Below are positions 45,123 to 52,834 of a stretch of 64,000 nucleotides of DNA, one piece after another. The position numbers were made by a program, and so were the translations under genes. Within the stretch, counting starts at the first letter, position 1; every line of letters starts with the position of its first letter. The notes below the pieces were generated by a model. The model searched no databases and was not told the origin of the DNA. It was given only the letters and a program-made list of their open reading frames with translations. Origin of the DNA: VXYL01 sp965243175 (GTDB lineage Bacteria; Pseudomonadota; Gammaproteobacteria; Pseudomonadales; Azotimanducaceae); NCBI GenBank assembly GCA_965243175.1, contig OZ251532.1:1364001-1428000 (forward strand), in the 5' to 3' direction.

Positions 45123-47384
45123 ATGACGCTACGCAGGTTCGCGCTGATCATCTTGATCGGGTTCTTCCCCGGTTCCAACCCCGCGCTCGCCAACGACGAC
45201 CACGGCAACGCCCGCTCCACCGCCACCCAGGTGGCGCTGCCGAGCGAGACGACGGGCACGATCGATCCCGGCAACGACACGGACTGGTTCCGCTTCGAGG
45301 TGCGGGCAAGGGGCGTCGTGGTGATGGAGTCGAGCGGCGACTTGGATACGCTCGGCACTCTGTTCGACGCGAGCCGCAACTACATCGTGGGGGACGACGA
45401 CGCCGATGGCGATGGCGTACCGGACCGCTTCGACGAAGGCGTTTGGCATCCCAACTTCCGATTCGAGCGGGAGCTCGACGCCGGCACCTACTACATTCGC
45501 GTCCGCTCCTACTTGGCCGCGCTCGGCGGCTACACGCTGCACCTGCGCCGGGACGGTAGCGGCGATCGCGGCGAAGGCGAAGGCGGCGACCACGGCAACT
45601 TCCGCTCCACCGCCACCCGCGTGGCCCTGCCGAGCGCGACGGCCGGCACGATCGATCCTGGAACCGACACGGACTGGTTCCGCTTCGAGGTGTCGGCAAC
45701 GGGCGTGGTGGTGATGGAGTCGAGCAGCGAGCTGGACACGCTCGGCACGCTGTTCGACGCGAGCGGCGACCGCATCGTGCAGGACGACGACAGTGGGTTC
45801 CGGGGCAACTTCCGAATCGAGCAGACGCTGGACGCCGGCACCTATTACATTCGCGTCCACTCCTACCAGACCTCGACCGGGGGCTACACGCTGCACCTGC
45901 GCGGTGACGGTAGTGGAGGTGAAGGCGACGACCACGGCAACTCCTCCTCCGCTGCCACGGGCGTGGCCTTGCCGAGCACGACGGCCGGCACGATCGAACC
46001 CGGCGACGACACGGACTGGTTCCGCTTCGATGTGTGGGCGAGGGGCGTGGTGGTGATGGAATCGAGCGGCGACCTGGACACGCTCGGTACGCTGTTCGGC
46101 GCGAACGGCGACAGCATCGTGCAAGACGACGACGGCGGGGACGAGCTCAACTTCCGAATCGAGCGGACGCTGGGCGTTGGCATCTACTACGTCCGCGTCC
46201 ACTCCTACCAGATGGCGACCGGTGGCTACACGCTGCACCTGCGCGAGGACGGTAGCGACAGCGGTGGCGAAGGCGGCGACCACGGAAACTCCCGCTCCAC
46301 CGCCACCAGCGTGGCCTTGCCGAGCACGACGACGGGCACGATCGATCCCGGCACCGACACGGACTGGTTCCGCTTCGAGGTGTCGGCGAGGGGCGTGGTG
46401 GTGATGGAGTCGAGCGGCGACTTGGACACGCTCGGCACACTGTTCGATGCGGGCAGCCGCATCGTGCAGGACGACGATGGCGGGGACGAGCTCAACTTCC
46501 GCATCGAGCGGACGCTCGACGCCGGCGCCTACTACGTCCGCGTCCACTCCTCCGGGACGGCGACCGGCGGCTACACGCTGCACCTTCGTGGAGACGGTGG
46601 CGGTGGGAGCGCCACGGTCGCGCCCGGCGAGAGCTTTCGTGACTGCGACACGTGCCCGCTGATGGTGTCCGTGCCGGCAGGGTCGTTCTCGATGGGAGCG
46701 CCCGAGTCCGAGCCTCACTCAAGGTCAAACGAACGACCACAGCGCACCGTCTCGGTGCCAGCCTTCGCGGTAGGCGCCTACGAGGTGACGTTCGCGGAAT
46801 GGGACCGCTGCGTCGCCGAGGGCGGGTGTGGCGGCTACAGCCCGCACGACGGAGGCTGGGGGCGCGACGATCGGCCTGTGATCAACGTGAGCTGGGATGA
46901 CGCGCAGCTCTACGTCGCGTGGCTCTCCCGAGAGACCGGGCAGACGTACCGGCTTCCCACCGAGGCGGAGTGGGAGTACGCGGCCCGCGCCGGCACGACG
47001 ACGCCGTTCCACACCGGCGGGACGATCTCCTCGCAGCAGGCGAACTTCGATGGACAACACGGATATCCCTTGGGCTCCAACGGAGGGGGCCTCTACCGAG
47101 GGCAGACTGTGCCGGTGGGATCTTTCGCTCCGAACGCGTTCGGTTTGCACGATGTCCATGGGAACGTCAATGAGTGGGTTCAGGACTGCTACGGCAGCTA
47201 CTGGAACGCGCCTAGAGATGGCCGTGCTTCGGAGGGCGGCGATTGCTCCGTCCGCGTTGTGCGCGGCGGCACCTGGCACTACTATCCGTGGGGCCTCCGC
47301 TCCGCGGCCCGCTTTGGGACCAGCACCGCTCCCCTCCGCTCCGACGGCCTCGGCTTCCGTGTGGTGCGGACGCTCGCCCCATGA
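45123..47384 (+). CDS. Secreted modular protein: 4 PPC domains, 1 FGE/C-lectin-fold module
   Basis: Protein of 753 residues with the common signal peptide (MTLRRFALIILIGFF..., 1-23). Four PPC-type domains follow (about 24-150, 157-260, 267-370, 377-490), joined by short Gly/Asp/Ser linkers that could bind calcium. One FGE module occupies about 500-753. The first PPC domain has an Asp-rich insertion (DDDADGDGVPDRFDEG) like an EF-type or thrombospondin calcium loop. The FGE module again lacks catalytic cysteines and ends RGGTWHYYPWGLRSAAR plus a variable loop and GFRVVRTLAP. Compared with the two upstream FGE genes it has more PPC and fewer FGE modules, showing module shuffling within the family. 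Confidence 0.82.
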   Translation: MTLRRFALIILIGFFPGSNPALANDDHGNARSTATQVALPSETTGTIDPGNDTDWFRFEVRARGVVVMESSGDLDTLGTLFDASRNYIVGDDDADGDGVPDRFDEGVWHPNFRFERELDAGTYYIRVRSYLAALGGYTLHLRRDGSGDRGEGEGGDHGNFRSTATRVALPSATAGTIDPGTDTDWFRFEVSATGVVVMESSSELDTLGTLFDASGDRIVQDDDSGFRGNFRIEQTLDAGTYYIRVHSYQTSTGGYTLHLRGDGSGGEGDDHGNSSSAATGVALPSTTAGTIEPGDDTDWFRFDVWARGVVVMESSGDLDTLGTLFGANGDSIVQDDDGGDELNFRIERTLGVGIYYVRVHSYQMATGGYTLHLREDGSDSGGEGGDHGNSRSTATSVALPSTTTGTIDPGTDTDWFRFEVSARGVVVMESSGDLDTLGTLFDAGSRIVQDDDGGDELNFRIERTLDAGAYYVRVHSSGTATGGYTLHLRGDGGGGSATVAPGESFRDCDTCPLMVSVPAGSFSMGAPESEPHSRSNERPQRTVSVPAFAVGAYEVTFAEWDRCVAEGGCGGYSPHDGGWGRDDRPVINVSWDDAQLYVAWLSRETGQTYRLPTEAEWEYAARAGTTTPFHTGGTISSQQANFDGQHGYPLGSNGGGLYRGQTVPVGSFAPNAFGLHDVHGNVNEWVQDCYGSYWNAPRDGRASEGGDCSVRVVRGGTWHYYPWGLRSAARFGTSTAPLRSDGLGFRVVRTLAP

Positions 47385-47445
47385 TTCTTCACGTCCTTGC
47401 CTCGGGGTTCGGGCTTGCTCCCGATGGGGCTCCATGGGGGCTTTG
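47382..47445. repeat. Conserved 3'-flank element after an FGE gene, copy 2
   Basis: From the stop codon: ATTCTTCACGTCC, then CTCGGGGTTCGGGCTTGCTC and CCATGGGGGCTTTG. The element runs directly into the C17 tract; in copy 1 the same place reads GGGGGCTTCGCGCCC. The poly-C run therefore looks like an expansion of the C-arm of this small hairpin. Confidence 0.7.
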
Positions 47446-47462
47446 CCCCCCCCCCCCCCCCC
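47446..47462. repeat. Homopolymer run of 17 C bases
   Basis: Uninterrupted C17 at 173 bases upstream of the start at 47636, preceded by GGGGGCTTTG so that it can pair with the G-run. Counterpart of the C21 run at 32797-32817. Confidence 0.9.
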
Positions 47463-47588
47463 GTGGGTAACGCCACCATCAGCGGCAGGCGCGGCCCCGC
47501 TGTCTTGTTCTCCGCCTCTCCGGCCGTCGCACACGAGGCGTCCCCATGCGCGTCGAGCGGCAGATCGCCCTTCGCCGTTCCAACCCGA

Positions 47589-47609
47589 GGCCGTGGTTTC
47601 GCCACGGTC
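47589..47609 (+). promoter_or_regulatory. Leader hairpin, copy 5
   Basis: GGCCGTGG / TTTCG / CCACGGTC: eight pairs including one G-T wobble at the second position, which is G-C in other copies, and a T-A pair where copies 2 and 4 have T-G. The loop has one extra T. It ends 26 bases before ATG 47636. Confidence 0.75.
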
Positions 47610-47635
47610 AATTGAAGCAAAGCAAAAGGATTCCC

Positions 47636-48166
47636 ATGGCGCTACGCAGGTTCGCGCTGATCATCTCGATCGGCTTCTTCCCCGGCTCCAACACGGCACT
47701 CGCGGCCGACGACATGGAGGCGGCCGACGTCTCGAAGCGGAAGACCGTCGGCGACGTGTCGGTTGAAGTGGCCGACTTGAGCAGGCTGGTCGAGGTCGGC
47801 GGCGAGCAGTGGCGGATTCGGCGCTCGAAGAGTCCGGCGGGCTCGATGATGTTGCTCCGCAACGAGACGGGCGTACCGCTCATCGCGTTCTTCGCCGGCG
47901 AAGACGACCAGGGCGCGGCTGCCGAACGAGTGCCGGCCGGTGGCACCGTCGTGCGCCGTTGCGGGGCCGGCGGAGCGGACTATCCCTTGGCCATAGCAAG
48001 CGAGCGGGGCGAGGGGGTCCTCGACGCGCAACTGAAATGCGGAGATTCGGTCGTCGTCCAGTCCCCGGGCCGCCTGGTCGCACCCTTGGAAGCGCTCAAC
48101 GAAGCGTGGGCGCCGCCGCCAGGCGAATCCGTGGCGGAGCCGCTGGACATGGCGGGGGAGCGTTGA
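47636..48166 (+). CDS. Small secreted protein, array family (copy 2)
   Basis: Protein of 176 residues, paralogue of the 40581-41111 product with the same signal peptide. The mature part aligns over the full length (EAADVSKRKTVGDVSVEVADLS, WRIRRSKSPAGSMMLLRNETG, APLEALNEAWAPP). The two cysteines are kept (VRRCGAG and LKCGDSV). Function unknown. It lies one base ahead of the large PPC/FGE gene, repeating the pairing seen at 40581/41113. Confidence 0.78.
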   Translation: MALRRFALIISIGFFPGSNTALAADDMEAADVSKRKTVGDVSVEVADLSRLVEVGGEQWRIRRSKSPAGSMMLLRNETGVPLIAFFAGEDDQGAAAERVPAGGTVVRRCGAGGADYPLAIASERGEGVLDAQLKCGDSVVVQSPGRLVAPLEALNEAWAPPPGESVAEPLDMAGER

Positions 48167-48167
48167 G

Positions 48168-51100
48168 ATGAACAAAGCGAAGCGCCCGATGCGGACGCTG
48201 CTTCGACTGCTGCCCCTTCTGCTGCTGGCAGGTGGGGGTGCCCAAGCGTGGGACGGTTCGGCCGACATCGAGGGCAGGATCGCCTACAGCATCAGCGGCG
48301 ACAGCATCACGGTGGAGATCGAACGCATCGCCAACAACACCAGCAACACCACCACGGGGACGCTCTACGTCACCGTGCGGATGACGGCCAGCTTCGACCT
48401 CTTCGGCACCGGCTATCGAGTAGCGCGGCATCGGATCACGGGCACCAGCAACGGGCAGCTCGAACCAGGGCACTACTTCGGCGACATCCAGTGGAACCTT
48501 GCCTACCAAAGCCCGCCACAGGGCACCTACCACGTCCACTTGTACACCTCCCAGCACCCGGAACCGGACACCGTGCTGGACTCGCGGCCGTTCGCCAACA
48601 CGGTGGAAATCGGGGGCGCTGGCGGAAGCGACGACCACGGCGACACCCGTGCCACCGCGACTCGCATCTCCCTGCCGAGCACGACGCGGGGCACGATCGG
48701 CTACAGCTGGGGGGCCGGCGACGAGGACTACTTCCGCTTCGAGGTCGCCGACAGCAGTACCGTGGTGATCGAGTCGGACCTCTATGATTATGCCGTGGTG
48801 GGCACCTTGTTCGACGCCGAGGGCATCGCGCTGGACGACGACGGAGCCTTCGGTACCACTCACTTCCGCATCGAGCGAACGCTCGATGCGGGCACCTACT
48901 ACGTTCGCGTCACGGGGTTGGGGAGCTACTGGCTGCACCTTCGCACCGCCGGCGACGACCACGGCAACACCCGTGCCACCGCGACTCGCATCTCCCTGCC
49001 GAGCACGACGGGCGGCACCATCGATCCCGGAGAGGACGAGGACTACTTCCGCTTCGAGGTCGCCGCCAGAAGTATCGTGGTGGTGGAGTCGGCCAGCGCC
49101 CGCCAGCCAATCGGCCTGCCATCGGCCCTGAAAGGCTATCTGGAACCTGTCGGCACCCTCTTCGACGCGAGCGGCAACAGCATCGTGCGGAACTCCCACG
49201 CCGACTATCCCAACTTCCGCATCGAGCGAACGCTCGACGCTGGCACCTACTACGTTCGCGTCCACTCCTTCTTCGGTGAGCCCGGCGCCTACGCGCTGCA
49301 CCTTCGCACCGGCGAACACGGCAACACCCGTGCCACCGCGACTCGCATCTCCCTGCCGAGCACGACGGCCGGCACCATCGATCCCGGAGAGGACGAGGAC
49401 TACTTCCGCTTCGAGGTCGCCGCCAGCAGTACCGTGGTGATGGAGTCGGGCGGCGGTCTGGACGCGGTGGGCACCTTGTTCGGCGCCGGGGGCAACCGCA
49501 TCGCGCTGGACGACGACGGAGGCGCCGGGTCCAACTTCCGCATGGAACGAACGCTCGATCCGGGCACCTACTACATTCGCGTCCACTCCTACTGGGCTGC
49601 GCCCGGCGCCTACGCGCTGCACCTTCGCACCGGCGCGGACGGCGGCGACGGGGGAGGCACCGCTGGCGACGACCACGGCAACACCCGTGCCACCGCGACT
49701 CGCATCTCCCTGCCGAGCACGACGGCCGGCACCATCGATCCCGGAAACGACACGGACCACTTCCGCTTCGTCGTGCCGGCCCGAGGCGTCGTAGTGATGG
49801 AGTCCACCGGAGGGCTGGACACCGTCGGCACGCTGTTCAACGTGCGAGGCGGACGCATCGTGCAGGACGACGACGGCGCCGGCTACCCCAACTTCCGCAT
49901 CGAAGGAACGCTCGATCCGGGCACCTACTACGTTCGCGTCCACTCGTCGGGAAGGGCGACCGGGGGCTACGCGCTGCGCCTGCGGGGGGCCGGCGGCGAA
50001 GGCGGAGACGGCCTCCGCATCTCGACGGCCACGGGGTCCGCGGTGGAACCGTTCCAGCAGGTGTCCTTGGCGGTTGAAGGCGGCACCGCCGACGCAGACT
50101 ACGACATCTTGATGGACTTCTCGGGCACGGGCGCCTTCGAGGCGGAGGACACCATCGAAGTGGCGCCGGTCGGAGCCGCGGAGGATCGGCTGCTGATGGC
50201 CGCACCACTGCCGGAGGCCCTTGCGAAGGGCAACGCGGCGCGTCTCTTCGCCGTGCGCGTTCGCGAACGCGCACGGCGAACCATGAGCACCCCGCTCACG
50301 CTGACGCTCGGCGAAACGAACGTGCCGGCCAGCCTCGCCGGCCAGCCCACCGCCATTCTGGACGTGGTGCTGAAGGAGGCGTTCGAGAGCTTGGACGATC
50401 CGCTGCTCACCGTGGAGGCGGCCGCCATCGCGCCGGGCCGTTCGGTTCGCGCCGCTCGGGCGCTGGGCCTGAACACGTCCTACTCGGATGCCCAGGCGGA
50501 GGCGCTGCTGCGCTCCTTGTTCGGCATCTCGCTGGTCGAACCCGGCGCCGCGGCATCCGACCGAAACGCCGCAGTGCGGTGCGGCGCCTCGGCGCCGGAC
50601 GCTCTGTGCGACGCCTATCGGCGCTTGGCCGACTGCGTGGGCGACGCGATGGACGCGGGCATCGACAGCGGAGAATCCTTGGATCAGTGCGCCCGCAGCG
50701 AGGCGGCGGCCGTGGTGGAAGCATGGGACGACTACGGCGAGAATATCCGCACCGCCGGGAACTTCCTGGGACCTGCGGCGCCGAGGCTGGCCCGCAATCT
50801 CGGCGTCGGCGAACCCGCGCAACAGCTGCACGACCTCAACGCCACGGTGCGGCAGGTCGTCGGCGCGACCAAGACGCTGCGCACCATCACGGAACGCACG
50901 GAGGACCTGCGAGACGCCTACGAGGCCATGCGCGACGCCACCCAAGCGCTCACCGAAGGCAACGCGGAACTGGTCACCGAGGCTGGACAGGAGATCGCCG
51001 CCGACGGCGTGGACGACGCCGAGCGCGACGCCTACTTCGCCCTCGTGGAAGAAGCCGACCGCCACTACAGCGACGCGGCGGCCATCGAGGAACTGGAGGG

Positions 51101-52289
51101 CGTCTACACCGGCGCGGCGGACGTGGCGGAGACGCTGGGCACTGTGGCGGACGGCGGCGACGGAACGAGCGGCGGTGCCACCTGCGGCCCGGACTACGAG
51201 GAGTTCCCCGTAGGCGACAAGACCAGTACCTGCGTATGGGAATCGCTGGTGGAGTGGAACTGCTACGCCGGTTCCCGCCAAGTGAGCCACCCGGACCTGG
51301 GCGGCGCAAACGCCTGCCTCTACGACTCCTTGGACTTCCCCCAGCCCGACGGCACCTGCCGCGAGAACTACGCGAAGGTGGCATTCCTGGGCCGCGAGAC
51401 CTGCCGCTGGGCCGAGCTTGGCGCGGTCAAGGCGGCGTGGTTCACGCTGGAGAAGGAGGAAGGCGTGAAGAGCCCGCAAACGCCTCCCGGTGCCGCAGAC
51501 GGTGCGTCTGGCGAGAGCTTCCGCGACTGCGACACGTGCCCTCCGATGGTGTCCGTGCCGGCCGGGTCGTTCTCGATGGGAGCGCCCGAGTCCGAGCCTT
51601 GGTCAGAAAGCCTCGAACGACCGCAGCGCACCGTCTCGGTGCCAGCCTTCGCGATAGGCGCCTACGAGGTGACGTTCGCGGATTGGGACCGTTGCGTCGC
51701 AGAGGGCGGATGTGGCGGCTACAGCCCGCCCGACGGAGGCTGGGGCCGCGGCGATCAGCCGGTGATCGACGTGAGCTGGGATGACGCGCAGCTCTACGTC
51801 GCGTGGCTCTCCCGGAAGACCGGGGAGACGTACCGACTTCCAACCGAAGCGGAGTGGGAGTACGCGGCCCGTGCAGGTACGACGAGCCCGTTCAACACGG
51901 GCGGGACGATCTCCCTGCAGCAGGCGAACTTCGATGGATCGTGGACATATCCCGACAGCGTCTGGGTTTCAGGGTTCAAATACCGAGGGCGGACCGTGCC
52001 GGTGGGAACTTTCGCGCCGAACGCCTTTGGGCTGCATGACGTGCATGGGAACGTGTGGGAGTGGGTTCAGGACTGCTACTTCAGCTACGAGCACGCGCCT
52101 AGCGATGGCCGTGCTTCGGAGGGCCGAGGGGATGCGCACCAACGACGACAACCAGGCTATTGCGACCGCGTTGTCCGCGGCGGCTCCGAGAGCGACGTAC
52201 GGCGGAACATCCGCTCCGCGAACCGCGGCATGGGCAGGTGGGTCGGCGGCTTCGTCGGTTTCCGTGTGGCGCGGACGCTCACCCCATGA
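48168..52289 (+). CDS. Large secreted protein: PPC repeats, long middle region, C-terminal FGE/C-lectin module
   Basis: Protein of 1373 residues. Signal peptide to about 29 (MNKAKRPMRTLLRLLPLL...). One copy of the beta domain found twice in the 41113-45024 product (about 30-145), then four PPC-type domains (about 155-265, 266-385, 386-500, 505-615; GNTRATATRISLPSTT signature). A middle region of about 480 residues follows, with helical, Ala-rich stretches and several cysteines, which I do not recognise. The FGE module is at about 1115-1373, ending in a variable segment and GFRVARTLTP. The first half is thus related to the 41113 protein and the end to the FGE proteins, a fusion of both types in the array. 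Confidence 0.8.
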   Translation: MNKAKRPMRTLLRLLPLLLLAGGGAQAWDGSADIEGRIAYSISGDSITVEIERIANNTSNTTTGTLYVTVRMTASFDLFGTGYRVARHRITGTSNGQLEPGHYFGDIQWNLAYQSPPQGTYHVHLYTSQHPEPDTVLDSRPFANTVEIGGAGGSDDHGDTRATATRISLPSTTRGTIGYSWGAGDEDYFRFEVADSSTVVIESDLYDYAVVGTLFDAEGIALDDDGAFGTTHFRIERTLDAGTYYVRVTGLGSYWLHLRTAGDDHGNTRATATRISLPSTTGGTIDPGEDEDYFRFEVAARSIVVVESASARQPIGLPSALKGYLEPVGTLFDASGNSIVRNSHADYPNFRIERTLDAGTYYVRVHSFFGEPGAYALHLRTGEHGNTRATATRISLPSTTAGTIDPGEDEDYFRFEVAASSTVVMESGGGLDAVGTLFGAGGNRIALDDDGGAGSNFRMERTLDPGTYYIRVHSYWAAPGAYALHLRTGADGGDGGGTAGDDHGNTRATATRISLPSTTAGTIDPGNDTDHFRFVVPARGVVVMESTGGLDTVGTLFNVRGGRIVQDDDGAGYPNFRIEGTLDPGTYYVRVHSSGRATGGYALRLRGAGGEGGDGLRISTATGSAVEPFQQVSLAVEGGTADADYDILMDFSGTGAFEAEDTIEVAPVGAAEDRLLMAAPLPEALAKGNAARLFAVRVRERARRTMSTPLTLTLGETNVPASLAGQPTAILDVVLKEAFESLDDPLLTVEAAAIAPGRSVRAARALGLNTSYSDAQAEALLRSLFGISLVEPGAAASDRNAAVRCGASAPDALCDAYRRLADCVGDAMDAGIDSGESLDQCARSEAAAVVEAWDDYGENIRTAGNFLGPAAPRLARNLGVGEPAQQLHDLNATVRQVVGATKTLRTITERTEDLRDAYEAMRDATQALTEGNAELVTEAGQEIAADGVDDAERDAYFALVEEADRHYSDAAAIEELEGVYTGAADVAETLGTVADGGDGTSGGATCGPDYEEFPVGDKTSTCVWESLVEWNCYAGSRQVSHPDLGGANACLYDSLDFPQPDGTCRENYAKVAFLGRETCRWAELGAVKAAWFTLEKEEGVKSPQTPPGAADGASGESFRDCDTCPPMVSVPAGSFSMGAPESEPWSESLERPQRTVSVPAFAIGAYEVTFADWDRCVAEGGCGGYSPPDGGWGRGDQPVIDVSWDDAQLYVAWLSRKTGETYRLPTEAEWEYAARAGTTSPFNTGGTISLQQANFDGSWTYPDSVWVSGFKYRGRTVPVGTFAPNAFGLHDVHGNVWEWVQDCYFSYEHAPSDGRASEGRGDAHQRRQPGYCDRVVRGGSESDVRRNIRSANRGMGRWVGGFVGFRVARTLTP

Positions 52290-52345
52290 ATCTTCACGTC
52301 TTTACCTCGGGGGTTGGGGGGCTTGCCCCCGATGGGGTTCCAAGC
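52287..52345. repeat. Conserved 3'-flank element after an FGE gene, copy 3
   Basis: From the stop codon: ATCTTCACGTCTTTACC, then CTCGGGGGTTGGGG and a GGGGG-GCTTG-CCCCC hairpin at about 52317-52330, then GATGGGGTTCCAAGCGGCG. It could serve as terminator of the array. Confidence 0.7.
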
Positions 52346-52834
52346 GGCGAAGCCCCTTGGTCCACTTTCGGCGCCCGCTGGGAGGAGGGTTGGGCGTTGG
52401 CCAGAGCACGAAATTCTGCCGAAGGACGCGATCAGCGCGATGGCGCACGGACACTGGTGGGGAAGCCAGCGTCAGGCGGGGACGCATGGGGGCTGGCCGC
52501 TTTTCTTGGGACGACGAGCACTCAAGTAGTGTACGCCTTGAGGGCGCCGCCAGCACGTCGCCGCGGCTCACGTCGATGTCGTCGGCCAGGGTGAGACGTC
52601 CTCGTCGACGCGGTCGAACACCACGCGGACCACCAAGAACCACCTCCACAGCGCCGCCAGCCGCGACGTTCGCCATCCTCCGCGACGAGAACAATATTTC
52701 AACAACTGGACAGATTACAGGGTTGACATCTCTCCGCACATGACGTTCACTACTGTTGAACGTGGTGAATCCTCTTCCAGCTAAGGCGATGGAACCGGAC
52801 CGAGAAAAACAGGCCCTCCCAGCAGTCAACTTCC
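52290..52834. other. 545-bp region without an intact gene
   Basis: It begins with the 3'-flank element, then has decayed coding-like DNA including a cysN fragment on the minus strand (52555-52660). After about 52690 it becomes AT-rich ahead of the low-GC gene unit. A sequence like TTGACA at 52721-52726 (GGTTGACATC) could be a -35 for that unit, but no good -10 is placed. Confidence 0.55.
52555..52660 (-). pseudogene. Fragment of sulfate adenylyltransferase subunit 1 (CysN)
   Basis: On the minus strand, one frame reads VVRVVFDRVDEDV, like the VRIVTFDGDLDEA stretch of CysN. A shifted frame continues LTLADDIDVSRGDVLAA, the CysN domain-2 signature. Only about 35 residues remain and there is a frameshift between the two parts. 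No other cys gene is near; the sulfite reductase gene is 47 kb away at the other end of the window. I read it as debris left at an insertion or deletion boundary. Confidence 0.5.

Noticed and set aside
52400..52760. Template repeat of a diversity-generating retroelement downstream of the last FGE gene
   Set aside because: I looked for a stretch like the module ends (RGGSW ... RSA ... GFRVVR) with many AAC codons. Some short AAC/CGC runs exist, but none aligns with the module ends.
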